This document shows, piece by piece, positions 6,836-16,666 of a DNA stretch of 64,000 nt (position 1 is its first letter; each line of letters starts with the position of its first letter). Made by a program: the position numbers and the translations under genes. Where the stretch lies: contig CAUCXT010000007.1 of NCBI GenBank assembly GCA_958446835.1, positions 1 through 64,000 on the forward strand, given 5' to 3'. Below the pieces are notes generated by a model. That model had not been told where the DNA came from. It searched no databases and saw only the letters and a program-made list of their open reading frames with translations. The DNA is from an uncultured Eubacterium sp. Its GTDB lineage: Bacteria > Bacillota > Clostridia > Lachnospirales > Lachnospiraceae.

Positions 6836-8476
6836 ATGTGGCATATAGAGACAGATTTTTTTGCATTGGCAGTATTTATGATTATGTTTATCAAGGAATT
6901 TGGTATGCGAAGAGCACGAAAGCGTGGGGAGAGCATGGGAACTTCCAAGATAGACATTCAGAGTGATTCATTTTATTTTGTACTTGTGTTTAGTATTATA
7001 AGCGTGTTGATCGATATTGTTTCGTCTGCGGCGATGAACTGGGCGGCTAGTTGGTGGGTATACCAGATTACCATGACGGTATATGTTGCCAGTATGCCGC
7101 TTTTAGCAGCAGTATGGGTTGGTTATGCGTATGTTCTGATTCACCGCGGATATTCCCTTGACATGTTATTGAGGGGAATAAGTTTTATCATGATTCCGTA
7201 TGCGCTTTATATTATTGTAGCACTCAGCAATCCGTTCACAGGACTTTTTTTCAAGCTCTCAGATACATTGGAATATGAGAGGGGAATTCTGTTTATGCCT
7301 GTAGGGGTCGGCTCTATCATGCTGTATTCCTATATCGGACTTATGCTGGTGCTTTTTTATTGGAAGAAGATAACACCGCGCTTTAATTCTGTTCTGCTGG
7401 TGACATTTTTTGCCATTACAACTGCATTTATCTGGGTTCAGCTTGCCAATCCGGGATGGCTTATTATAAATGCGAGCTATGCGGTCGTGTATGTATGGTG
7501 TGATGTCGCGATTGAAGATTAGCGCAGGAGAGAGCTGTACAGAGAAATCAGCAGGAAAAATGCAGAACTTGAGGTGGCTGCAAGCAAGGCGGAATCGGCG
7601 GCGAATGCCAAATCTGAATTTTTGTCGAGGATGAGCCATGATATCAGAACACCGATGAATGCCATCATAGGACTTACGCACCTTGCGCAGAGAGAGGGCG
7701 ATATACAGATAATAAAAGGATATCTTGGCAAAATTGATTCATCGAGCAAGTTCCTTTTAGGGCTTATAAACGATATTCTGGACTTAAGTAAAATTGAGAA
7801 CGGTGAGATGACGCTGCATGAGGGACCATTTACAAGGGATGAATTTGAGGAATCCATACTTACGGTAATCAAGCCGTTGATGGATGAAAAGAATATTGAT
7901 TTTGTCTATCAAATGAATGGCGGAGAGGATTGTATCAAGGTTGACCGCCTGCGCTTCAGCCAGATATATTTTAATCTGCTTTCTAACGCCGCAAAGTTTA
8001 CCCCGACAGGCGGAACCGTTGAGTTTATATCTGAAAGGGTTGAACCGGAGGAAGGCGGCAATAAGGATGGAAAGATTGGTCTGCGCCTGTATGTTCGAGA
8101 TAATGGAATCGGAATGAGTGAGGAATTTCAGAAGAGAATGTATGATCCGTTTATACAGGAGCAGTCGGAGCTTGGTGACAAGGTAAAAGGGACAGGGCTG
8201 GGACTCCCTATCGTGAAGAGCCTTGTGGATGCGATGGGAGGAACCATAGAGGTCAAGAGTGAGCTTGGCAAGGGAACGGAATTTAAGCTTGTGCTGTATG
8301 TGGAACCGGCAGAAGAGCCGGACAAGGATGAAGAGGCAGACTGTGATGGTGAAGCGCTTAAGGACGCGCGTATTCTTCTTGTAGAGGATAACGAGCTCAA
8401 TGTATATGTGGCAAAGACACTGCTTGAGCAGTTCTCATGTATGGTATATGTGGCAAATAATGGGCAGGAGGCTGTT
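6836..8476 (+). pseudogene. Hybrid sensor histidine kinase 1: amber stop and truncated receiver
   Basis: Starts ATG 6836 after TAGGAGG. Residues 1-225 form a membrane sensor with about seven hydrophobic helices. After CDVAIED an in-frame TAG (7520-7522) interrupts, and the same frame continues RRRELYREISRKNAEL into a complete kinase core: SHDIRTPMNAIIG H-box, N-box (FNLLSNAAKFT), DNGIGMS and GTGLGLPIV. A receiver domain begins (ARILLVEDNELN) and breaks off after NNGQEAV at about 8476, where solute-binding-protein sequence takes over. CAG to TAG at one glutamine would explain the stop. Downstream internal initiation could make a soluble kinase fragment, but the receiver lacks its phospho-Asp. 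Confidence 0.8.
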
Positions 8477-8706
8477 ATCAATGAACTGGTGAAGAATGGA
8501 AACGGCGAATACCGTCTGTTGTCCGAGAGCCCTCAGGTGTCCAGAGCGGGTGTGGCGTTTAAGAAGGACACTCATGTGGAGCTTACGCACCAGATTAACC
8601 AGCTTTTTTGGAGTTGACTGAGGACGGAACCATAGCAGAAATTGTGGAGAAATATGGTCTTGATGTGAATTTTTCGGTAATCGGAGGCAGCAGTGATGAA
8701 AAATAA
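8477..8706 (+). pseudogene. Solute-binding protein C-terminal fragment
   Basis: Sequence fused in frame to the broken receiver reads as the end of an amino-acid-type periplasmic binding protein (SBP_bac_3): GVAFKKDTHVELTHQINQLF. A missing T in the run at about 8606-8611 shifts the frame. The proper continuation, LELTEDGTIAEIVEKYG and on to GGSSDEK with TAA at 8704-8706, follows one frame over. Binding proteins of this sort commonly sit next to sensor kinases in Lachnospiraceae. Only about the last 75 codons remain. Its end overlaps the start of the second kinase relic, which points to an old operon. Confidence 0.65.
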
Positions 8707-9685
8707 AAAATATGTAAGATTGTCATTTCTGCTTCTGGTGCTGATTATGATAGCAGGATGCGTAGTGTGGTTTATATTTACAGGTATAGATAATACAAAG
8801 CTGCACAAGGCATTAAATTCAACGATTTCGTTTTGCAAGTCAAGAATCGTAAGTTATGACAACAGTATATCAAATGACCGTGTTAAGAGTCTGGTGCGTC
8901 TATTGGATAAGGCGGAGGCACTTAGGGATGATATGGCTGAGTATGCCTCATTCGGACAGGGCGAACTTGATAATTTTATAGAGGAACAGAGACTTACAGG
9001 TGTTCTGGTTCTTGACGACGAGATGAGGGTTGTAAAGAGCAGCATGCAGGAGGGTGATACGGAGTCTATGTGGCAGGATATACTGTCAAAGGATTATATA
9101 GTGAATCTTTTAGAGCACCCGGAGGCTACATATACGGAGCAGCTGCAGCTTGACGATACACAATATGATGTTGCGATTGTGCCGCGCTATGATGCATCGG
9201 GGCTTCTGTTAGCCTATCTGCGCAAAGACCAAGCGAGTGCGTTAAGCGGGGATATTACGCTTTCCTCATTGTTTGACAGTTATCCATTTGAGATGAGCGG
9301 GACTGTGCTTGTATGCATTGAAGGTGCTGTTGTCAGTTCAAACGACAAAGGCTTGATTGGATTGACGTCACAGGATATCAACGCTAAATACGGTAAAAAT
9401 GTTCAGGTTTATGATAATGGAATTGGTATATCAAAAGAGTTTCAGAATGATATTTTTGCACCATTCTCACGAGAACAGACTGCTACTAAGAGCGGTATTC
9501 AGGGAACGGGACTTGGAATGGCAATCTCCAAAAATATTGTTGACATGATGGGTGGAACTATAAAGGTGAACAGCACGCTGGGAAGGGGCTCAGAGTTTAT
9601 TGTCACAATTGAATGTAAAATCTCAGGGCAGACTATCAGCTATATGCCTGTTCCGGAGTTGCAGGGAGCGAGGGCTCTTGCATAG
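8696..9685 (+). pseudogene. Hybrid sensor histidine kinase 2: kinase core deleted
   Basis: ATG 8696 lies 8 nt after GGAGG. Residues 8-28 form a membrane helix, followed by an extracytoplasmic sensor of about 200 residues. At about 9405 the sequence jumps from the sensor straight to the ATPase end (VYDNGIGISKEFQ, GTGLGMAISKNIVDMMGGTI). The second membrane helix, the H-box helix and the N-box are missing. The reading ends GARALA at 9685, just where a receiver domain would start, and joins the next relic. The protein could be made but cannot autophosphorylate. It is the product of at least two deletions between related kinase genes. Confidence 0.75.
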
Positions 9686-11387
9686 CTTTTATGAAGCGTA
9701 TGCCGTTAAGGGTCAGGTGGATGACAGTGGATTTAATATATTTCTGGCTTTTCGCAACATAGACAGTATTCTATATAAGGAAAAGGCAATTCAGGAGCAG
9801 CTAAAGAATGCATTGGATGAGGCAAGGCTTGGCAATGAAATCATATCTGCCATAGCAAAGACCTATCAATATATATCCAGAATTGACATTCAGGCAGACT
9901 ACTATGAGGAGATAACGAACAGGAGCAGGACGAATGAGAATTATAAGAAATCCGGAAATATGTCTGCGAACAATACAAGAGTATGTAAAAAGCTGATTGC
10001 CGAGGAGTATCAGGAGGCTTTCTTAAAATTTACTGATTTGTCTACATTGCCGGAGCGAATGAAGGACGAAGAAACTATCGTTATGGAATACCGTATGAAG
10101 GACGGAAACTGGCATAAGCTCAGATTTATTGAAAAAAAGAGGGATGAAAACGGACGACTCACACATGTACTCTGTGTAATTCGGAGTATAAGCGATGCAA
10201 AAAAGAGAGAGCAGAAGCTTATGTATCAGGTAGATGAGGCTAAGAAAGAGGCGGCACTCAAGACCAGCTTCCTGTCAAACATGAGCCATGATATATGGAC
10301 ACCGATGAATGGTATTATTGGCATGATTGACCTTGCAAATCATTATCCGGATGACCTTGAAATACAGAAAAGGTGCAGGGATAAGATTATGGAAGCTTCC
10401 AAATATCTTGTCAGTATTGTGAATGATATACTGGATATGAATAAGCTTGAATCGGACGATTTTATTGAACAGAAGATAACCTTCGACTTAGCTGCCTTGT
10501 TAAGTAAGGATAATACAGGAAAACAGATGCAGGCAGCAGATAAGAACATCGATTATGTGGTTGACTGGGACAGGTCGGAGTTGAAGCATATATATCTTGT
10601 CGGGAATCCCGTCTATCTGCAGAGACTGCTGTCAGCAGTCACGGAAAACGCAATTAAATTTACGAATCCGGGTGGCAGTGTGCATGTATGGTGTGTTGAG
10701 AAAGCCTCGGGTGATGAATATGTCACCTACGAATTCGGATGTTCCGATAACGGAATCGGCATGAGTGAGGACTTCATAGGGCGTGCTTTTGAGTTGTTTT
10801 CGCAGGAGAACGAATCAAGCAGAACTAAATTCGAGGGGACCGGACTTGGACTTGCGATTGCTAAGAAAATTGCCGATAATCTGGGCGGAACGATTGAGCT
10901 AAAGAGCAAGAAGGGTATCGGTACAACGGTTATCATGACGGTTCCATTTAAAATAGGGGAGCCTGAAAAGAATGAAAAAATAGTGGAATATGGGGATGTA
11001 TCGGTTAAAGGATCAAGGGCTTTGGTCGCGGAGGACAATGAACTTAATATGGAGGTTGCAAAGTTCTTTTTAGAGAACAATGGAGTATGTGTGGAGGTGG
11101 CATGTGACGGATTAGAGGCAGTAAAAAGGTTCAGGGAATCCGACCCGGGATATTATAATGTTATTTTCATGGACATTATGATGCCTAATATGAATGGATG
11201 GGATGCTACACGAAAAATACGTTCCATGAAAAGACCGGATGCCGAAAGCATTCCGATAATTGCGATGAGCGCCAATGCATTTGCAGAGGATATTATCAAC
11301 AGTAAGATTTCAGGAATGAATGTACATATTACCAAGCCTCTCAGTGAAAGTAAGCTTATAGATGCGCTTAAGGAGTGCATAAGTTAA
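9686..11387 (+). pseudogene. Hybrid sensor histidine kinase 3: 5' truncated
   Basis: Coding similarity begins at about 9686 (HSFYEAYAVKGQVDDSG) with no start codon or ribosome site of its own; the open frame merely runs on from within the previous relic. It contains a PAS-like region, a kinase core with the H-box written SHDIWTPMNG (usual R replaced by W; the histidine is kept), N-box (VTENAIKFT), DNGIGMS, GTGLGLAIAKK, and an intact C-terminal receiver (VAEDNELN, phospho-Asp in VIFMDIMMPNMNG, K in ITKPL). The 3' half is undamaged, which suggests that decay is recent. The missing sensor and start make normal expression unlikely. A repeat-like hairpin follows the stop. Confidence 0.75.
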
Positions 11388-11400
11388 GTGGGATAGTGGG

Positions 11401-11459
11401 ACAGGGGTCATGTATATGTGTCCAAGGTTTTCCTTGTGACACATATACATGACCCCTGT
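11401..11459. repeat. Very long perfect palindrome (REP-like) acting as shared terminator
   Basis: A 22-bp perfect arm (11401-11422 with 11438-11459) encloses an inner CAAGG-TTTT-CCTTG hairpin, giving a stem of about 27 bp with one bulged T. It lies between two convergent genes. Outer bases ACAGGGGTCATG resemble repetitive extragenic palindromes more than ordinary terminators, and there is no long T run. It probably ends transcription or stabilises both 3' ends. Confidence 0.7.
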
Positions 11460-11465
11460 TCAAGT

Positions 11466-13697
11466 CTATTCAGCAATAAGTTTTTCATAATCCATGATAT
11501 GCAGAGGTTTGGAAAAATAGTAGCCCTGAATGTCATCACACTTCTGTTCCTGAAGATAGGAGAGCTGGGATTCGTATTCGACACCCTCTGCCGTGATGTG
11601 CAGACCAAGGTGGCGTCCCATCTTGATGACGTAGTGGAGAAGTGTTTCACCGTCCTTCTCACCTATGCAGTCGATAAGGCTCTTGTCGAGCTTCAGGGTG
11701 TCAAAGCAGTGCATGTTGAGTGTTGCAAGTGAGGAGTATCCTGTACCGAAATCATCCATCAATATGTGAACACCGCTAAGACGGAAACGTTCGAGAATCT
11801 TGGCAATGTCTGCTTTTCCCGAAATAGCACTCTCAAGTACCTCCAACTGTATGTATTCGTGAGGAAGCTCGAAGGAATCAAGTATACCGAGATATTTATC
11901 TACAACATTGGCACCGTAGATTGTAGCACGACTTATGTTGACAGATACAGGGCATACCCTGAATCCCTTATCTAACCAGTATTTCTGCTTGCGGCAGACC
12001 TCCCTGAACACATATTCATCAAGGCGCGATATATAGCCGTCACGCTCAAAAAGCGGTATGAAACGCCCCGGCGGAATAAGCTTCCCATCTGTCTCACGCC
12101 AGCGTACCAGTGCTTCAGATCCGACAATTTCCTTGGTTGATGCCGAATATTTAGGCTGATACCATACCTCAAAGTTATGGTTAGCTATGGCAAAATCAAA
12201 ACGCTCTTCAAGCTGCTGGTTTTTGAGAAGCTCCTCATGGTCAAGCTCGCTGTAGAAGGCATAGCATTTATCATGTCGATCCTTCGCAAATTCACGTCCA
12301 ATCTTGGCTTTATTATATGAATCATCCAGAGTTGTTATGTCCTCCATAGGGTATATTCCGAAGCAGGCTCTTACTCCGGGTGTATCATAAGATATAGCAA
12401 GATCGTGTATCTCATCGGAGAGATGTTCAAGACGTCTTGCAACATCGTTGTCATCGGACATATTAAGCAGCATTACAAAGTAATCGTCCCTCACTCGGGC
12501 TGCATATTCGTTTCCTTTTATTGAGCGTTTGATAAGCTCCCATGTCTTTTTAATCATGTCATCGGCGGCAGCGCTTCCGGCTGTTATGGTGATATTCGAA
12601 AAATGCTGGATGTCCATTGAGACTATGTATCCGCGGCGGTTTCTGGACTTAGTGAGAAGCTGTCTTTTAAAGTATGCATAGTTGGCACCTCCGGTTACGG
12701 AATCTCTGTAGGCGAGGCGCTGTACAAGGCGTCGCTGTGAACTAAATATAATCAAATAAGGTATCAATGCCGCGACAACCAAAAAGATACTTAAAAATAT
12801 CATCAGATACATGGTGTTACGGACAGGCTTAAGGCGCTGCAGAAAATAATCTGTAGGAACCAATGTAAACACGTTCCATACAATCTCGTCATTAGCGATA
12901 AGAATCGGTGTTCTGTAGTAGTAGTATTCAACTGAATCTATAAATAATTTTCCAAGGTTAGGTGTGTTTGCGGAAATATTGCGGCGGATAGTATTGATTA
13001 CTTCTGTGTTGCCGGGAGTTTTGGATAAAATGTCGGTGTACAGGTTCTGTGAAAGCTGAACGGAATCGTAACCCATGGCAATTGATATGTCACCATCTTC
13101 ATTGGTGGCAAAGCTGCAGCCTTGTCCTTCAAAGCAGTCCACCTGCAATGTGGCATTGATGACCTCGGCGTCATATATAAGACCGAATACACCGAGAATC
13201 TCATCTGTTGTATCGTCATACATAGGGGACGAGAAGATAATGACTTTTTCATCGGCATCAGGGCGGAGGGCATCGGTCAATACACCGGTTATGGTTGACT
13301 TACCCTGCATTCCTCTTTTGAAAAACTCACGATAGAAAAGATTAGCCACAACATTGTCCGTGGTATAGGTCGTTCCGTCAGTGGCGCAATAACCTACGCG
13401 TTTCAGATTATTAGCCTTAACAAAGCCTTTGAGAAGCATGACATTTTCGGACATATCGCCGGGAATTTCCTTAATCTCGGTAAAAAGACTCTTTAAAAGC
13501 ATATAGTTGTCATTGAGCTGATTCCTTATGGCAAGAGCATTCTGGTTAGCGACGTCGATCAGATTGGATTCAAGCTGCTTTTCCATCTCATTGCTTATTC
13601 GGTTTGTACAATAAAATACGGAAAAAAAGAAAAGAATAACTATAACAAGAGATATAAGAGTAATTTTAATGCCTTTTTTCTTAAAGTTTATATTCAT
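11466..13697 (-). CDS. Membrane CACHE-GGDEF-EAL cyclic di-GMP protein
   Basis: 743 residues: membrane helix 11-30, an extracellular CACHE-like sensor to about 290, a second helix (MYLMIFLSIFLVVAALIPYL), a degenerate GGDEF domain whose signature is RVRDDYF, and a C-terminal EAL domain. The EAL domain keeps SEALVRWR, VNIS, LEVLES, MDDFGTGYSS, LKLDKS and AEGVE, so it should hydrolyse cyclic di-GMP. The GGDEF part probably senses GTP or is structural rather than a cyclase. Start behind AAGGAG. It has its own promoter and is divergent from the exonuclease gene. Confidence 0.9.
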   Translation of the reverse strand: MNINFKKKGIKITLISLVIVILFFFSVFYCTNRISNEMEKQLESNLIDVANQNALAIRNQLNDNYMLLKSLFTEIKEIPGDMSENVMLLKGFVKANNLKRVGYCATDGTTYTTDNVVANLFYREFFKRGMQGKSTITGVLTDALRPDADEKVIIFSSPMYDDTTDEILGVFGLIYDAEVINATLQVDCFEGQGCSFATNEDGDISIAMGYDSVQLSQNLYTDILSKTPGNTEVINTIRRNISANTPNLGKLFIDSVEYYYYRTPILIANDEIVWNVFTLVPTDYFLQRLKPVRNTMYLMIFLSIFLVVAALIPYLIIFSSQRRLVQRLAYRDSVTGGANYAYFKRQLLTKSRNRRGYIVSMDIQHFSNITITAGSAAADDMIKKTWELIKRSIKGNEYAARVRDDYFVMLLNMSDDNDVARRLEHLSDEIHDLAISYDTPGVRACFGIYPMEDITTLDDSYNKAKIGREFAKDRHDKCYAFYSELDHEELLKNQQLEERFDFAIANHNFEVWYQPKYSASTKEIVGSEALVRWRETDGKLIPPGRFIPLFERDGYISRLDEYVFREVCRKQKYWLDKGFRVCPVSVNISRATIYGANVVDKYLGILDSFELPHEYIQLEVLESAISGKADIAKILERFRLSGVHILMDDFGTGYSSLATLNMHCFDTLKLDKSLIDCIGEKDGETLLHYVIKMGRHLGLHITAEGVEYESQLSYLQEQKCDDIQGYYFSKPLHIMDYEKLIAE

Positions 13698-13753
13698 TAA
13701 AGGTCTCCTTGTAGGTCATGATAATACATTAGCTTAAGTACACTACCAAAATA

Positions 13754-13782
13754 ATTATACTACCATTATTAATATGTAGCAA
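13754..13782 (-). promoter_or_regulatory. Promoter of the GGDEF/EAL gene
   Basis: Read on the minus strand: TTGCTA (13782-13777), a 17-nt spacer, TATAAT (13759-13754). It lies about 60 nt before the start codon. Confidence 0.6.
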
Positions 13783-13852
13783 TGAAGTGGAAACTAAGGT
13801 TTGGTAAAGAAAACTTTTTAAAATTCTTAAAATTGCTTTCGATAAAAAAACA

Positions 13853-13881
13853 TTGCTAGTAATAGAATTTTTTTATATAAT
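13853..13881 (+). promoter_or_regulatory. Promoter of the exonuclease gene
   Basis: TTGCTA (13853-13858), 17-nt spacer, TATAAT (13876-13881): the same hexamers and spacing as the divergent promoter on the other strand. The leader to ATG 13989 is about 100 nt and holds no recognised element. Confidence 0.6.
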
Positions 13882-13988
13882 GAAAAATGTTTTAAAAGAT
13901 GCGTGTCAGTGATTGGAAATAAATGCCCGGTATGGTGCGGGCAGCTTCCGGATATGGATGTCGGGGAAGTGAGGATTGGATAGTTAAT

Positions 13989-14951
13989 ATGAGATATATT
14001 GTATTTGATTTGGAATGGAATCAGTGTCCGAGCGGCAAGAGCGATGAGGTTGCGGAGCTTCCATTCGAGATATTTGAGATAGGTGCTGTGAAGCTTGATG
14101 ATAATATGAAGCAGGTCGGCAGTTTTTCGTGTTATATCAAGCCGAAGGTATACAAGGAGCTTCACTATATTGCGAAGGGGCTTACACATGTCACGGAGGA
14201 ACTTTTGGAGGACGGAAGGGATTTCGCGGATGCGGTTAATGATTTCCTTGACTGGTGCAGTGCGGACGGAGAGTACAGAATGTGCACATGGGGGACTTCG
14301 GATCTTGTGGAGCTGCAGCGCAACATGAAGTATTTCGGAATCGGGAATCCGTTTGAGTATCCGCTGTTTTACTATGATATACAGAAGCTTTTCTCAATTG
14401 ACAAGGAAGATGGAAAGTCAAGAAGGTCGTTGGAAACGGCTGTTGATATGCTGGGAATTGAGAAAAATATTGATTTTCATAGTGCAATAAGTGATGCGGA
14501 GTATACGGCTAAGGTCTTTGAATGTATTGATTTTGAAAAAGTAAGGGGATATTTTTCGATAGATACCTACAGAATACCCGCAAGTATCAAGGACGAGATA
14601 AGAGTCAATTATGGGACGTATGAGAAATATATCACCAAAGGGTATGATACTAAGGAGGAACTGGTGAACAATACGCGCCTTCTGTCCACAAGGTGTTATC
14701 TGTGCGGACAGACCGCACGGAAGAAGATTCGCTGGTTTTCCATGAATTCCAAGATGCATTATTGCCTTGCTGAATGTAAGGAGCATGGATATATCAAGGG
14801 GCGCTTCAGAATCAGGGAGGATGACAACGGAAAGTATTATGCCTCAAGGGTTCTTAAGCTTACAGGTGAGGCGGGCGCTGAGGAGGTCAGGCAGAGACAG
14901 CTGGAAGTCCGCAAGCGCCGCCGCGATAAAAGACAGAAAAAGAAGGTATAA
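13989..14951 (+). CDS. DEDDh 3'-5' exonuclease with C-terminal zinc-ribbon-like domain
   Basis: 320 residues. The N-terminal exonuclease domain (1-185) has the DEDDh residues: D7 and E9 in FDLEWNQ, D105 in WGTSDLVEL, H164 and D169 in HSAISDAEYTA. It would trim RNA or DNA 3' ends with two metal ions. The C-terminal part has a Cys pair (RCYLCGQ) and a second pair (HYCLAEC), a probable zinc ribbon, then a very basic tail (RKRRRDKRQKKK) suited to nucleic-acid binding. Start taken at ATG 13989 because MRYIVFDLEWNQ is the usual family start; ATG 13923 would add 22 unlikely residues. The stop abuts the convergent carboxypeptidase gene. Confidence 0.8.
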   Translation: MRYIVFDLEWNQCPSGKSDEVAELPFEIFEIGAVKLDDNMKQVGSFSCYIKPKVYKELHYIAKGLTHVTEELLEDGRDFADAVNDFLDWCSADGEYRMCTWGTSDLVELQRNMKYFGIGNPFEYPLFYYDIQKLFSIDKEDGKSRRSLETAVDMLGIEKNIDFHSAISDAEYTAKVFECIDFEKVRGYFSIDTYRIPASIKDEIRVNYGTYEKYITKGYDTKEELVNNTRLLSTRCYLCGQTARKKIRWFSMNSKMHYCLAECKEHGYIKGRFRIREDDNGKYYASRVLKLTGEAGAEEVRQRQLEVRKRRRDKRQKKKV

Positions 14952-16478
14952 TCAGAACCGCAGACCATGGCGGTTCTTTTTTGCGTTTATAACAAGTAAC
15001 AGCACAATCAGAACCACAACACATACGATGCTGATGAACAACCAGAGGTTGATGTAGATGAAATGTCCTGTCACAATATCCGCATTTGACAGAGGTGAGG
15101 TGGAAGTGTCCGATACCAGATATGGGAGGGCTGAATCGGATGCTGCAGAGCCATCTGTTGGCTTACGGTTATCGGAAATAATGTCATTGGACGCATTTGT
15201 TCCGGCGAAGTACAGGCAGGTATGTCCGACTTCATGCTCGCCGTAGTAGTAATAGATATCGGCAAGTATGTTTGAGGCGATATTGCTGTCGGCAGAAGTA
15301 GTTGACGTTATTTCACTGTCTGTGTTTATCGTATCTGAAATGTTGTCGCGCTGCCTGTATATAATTTCCTTGGTCAGGTCACCGAAGGAGGCATTGAGCG
15401 GAATTATGACACAATCAGAGTCCGAAACGGACAGCTGTATATCTGAGTTTATATTCAAAGCTTTGCCGCTGATTCCGAAATCAACCAGCCCCAATCCCTG
15501 ATTGAAGCTGAAGGTATCCTCATTCTGTGAGATATTGAGCTTGTGAAAATTGTTAAATCCATATTCAAATAAGGCAGTGGTATCAATATAGCGCTGTTCA
15601 TCGGTTGAGTTGAATATGACGCATATCAGGCGGATTCCATCCTTCTGTGCAAATGTGGCAAGAGTGTGCCCTGCGGCATCTGTGTATCCGGTTTTTCCTC
15701 CGATACAGTATTCGTACAGATATTTTCCTGTAACCATGCTGTGCGACAGCCTGTAATAGCGTGTGTCGGAGGTCTTGTTCGTCGGAGGTACGGAATAGGA
15801 TTTCTTATATGATATCGCATTCATAATGACAGGGTAATCAAGCACCGCACGGCATATAAGAGCCATATCATAGGCGGTCGTGTAGTGATTGACATCGGTA
15901 AGTCCGCTTGCATTGGTAAAGTGAGTGTTAAGACAGCCAAGCTCAGCCGCTCTTTTGTTCATCATATTGGCAAAATTGGCGACCGAGCCTCCGACATATT
16001 CGCCAAGAGCATAGGCAATATCATTCGCTGATTTAATAAGCATAATATTTAATGCCTGTTCAACACTGAATTCTTCGCCCGTCTTAAGACCTGCGTTTGC
16101 ATCGCCGTACTTTACGCTGGATACTGCGTTGGCGCTCACGGTCAGAGTGTCGTTTAGATTGGCATTTTCTGCGACAATCAGTGCGGTCATCAGTTTGGTG
16201 ACGCTGGCAGGGTAACATTTTTCGTCACTATTTTTTTCATACAGAACCATTCCGCTGTCGGCATCCATAAGAATGCAGTTGCCGGACTCAATTTCAGGTG
16301 GTATCGGGTATTCGTCCGTGTTCGCGGACTTATTTTCTGCATATACGATATCAGGTTGGATATTGAGTGTGAGTATGGATATGCAGGCGATTAGCACGAA
16401 CAGTGTGCGCAGATAATAGCTGTGCTTTTTTGTGCGTGTGCCGTGTATGGTTGAAGGTGATATTATTCTATGGTTCAT
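14952..16478 (-). CDS. D-alanyl-D-alanine carboxypeptidase (S11, PBP5/DacF type)
   Basis: 508 residues. It trims the terminal D-Ala of peptidoglycan stem peptides at the outer face of the membrane. Basic N-terminus and signal helix (about 23-47), then the serine peptidase domain with SVTK (S92, K95), SAN (S150-N152) and KTG (262-264). A long polar region and a C-terminal membrane helix (FIYINLWLFISIVCVVVL) followed by basic residues anchor it from the C-terminal end, rather than the amphipathic helix of many PBP5 enzymes. Start behind CGGAG. The last codons overlap the terminator of the convergent exonuclease gene. Confidence 0.92.
   Translation of the reverse strand: MNHRIISPSTIHGTRTKKHSYYLRTLFVLIACISILTLNIQPDIVYAENKSANTDEYPIPPEIESGNCILMDADSGMVLYEKNSDEKCYPASVTKLMTALIVAENANLNDTLTVSANAVSSVKYGDANAGLKTGEEFSVEQALNIMLIKSANDIAYALGEYVGGSVANFANMMNKRAAELGCLNTHFTNASGLTDVNHYTTAYDMALICRAVLDYPVIMNAISYKKSYSVPPTNKTSDTRYYRLSHSMVTGKYLYEYCIGGKTGYTDAAGHTLATFAQKDGIRLICVIFNSTDEQRYIDTTALFEYGFNNFHKLNISQNEDTFSFNQGLGLVDFGISGKALNINSDIQLSVSDSDCVIIPLNASFGDLTKEIIYRQRDNISDTINTDSEITSTTSADSNIASNILADIYYYYGEHEVGHTCLYFAGTNASNDIISDNRKPTDGSAASDSALPYLVSDTSTSPLSNADIVTGHFIYINLWLFISIVCVVVLIVLLLVINAKKNRHGLRF
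14954..14982 (+). terminator. Exonuclease gene terminator embedded in the carboxypeptidase 3' end
   Basis: AGAACCGC (14954-14961) and GCGGTTCT (14970-14977) form an 8-bp stem, followed by T to 14982. It acts on the plus strand only. Its DNA encodes the last residues (KNRHGLRF) of the minus-strand carboxypeptidase, a compact dual use. Confidence 0.75.
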
Positions 16479-16506
16479 GATGGACTCCGTTTTTTTATAT
16501 TACACA

Positions 16507-16523
16507 GGAGGAAACATTCCTCC
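16507..16523. other. Small perfect hairpin in the divergent intergenic region
   Basis: GGAGGAA (16507-16513), a 3-nt loop and TTCCTCC (16517-16523). It would fall in the 5' leader of the carboxypeptidase mRNA (minus strand), about 30 nt before its start. Confidence 0.4.
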
Positions 16524-16570
16524 CACAGACTTCATTGTATTACATTATATGTCCATTTTCCACAAAAAAA

Positions 16571-16599
16571 TTGCAACATGGGAGATTGTCTGGTAGAAT
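16571..16599 (+). promoter_or_regulatory. Promoter of the kinase/nucleotidyltransferase-trmB operon
   Basis: TTGCAA (16571-16576), a 17-nt spacer, TAGAAT (16594-16599), about 70 nt before ATG 16667. Confidence 0.55.
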
Positions 16600-16666
16600 T
16601 TAAAATAAAATCAAGGATGATAAGCATAGAACGCATAATCACATTGTCATCCGGAAAAGAGGGAAC

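Noticed and set aside
6652..6966. Open frame of about 104 codons in front of kinase relic 1
   Set aside because: No ribosome site, composition of a random frame, and it overlaps the well-supported start at 6836 in another frame.
9600..9690. TTG at 9600 as start of kinase relic 3
   Set aside because: Lies inside relic 2 in another frame, has no ribosome site, and the residues to 9686 do not look like protein of this family.
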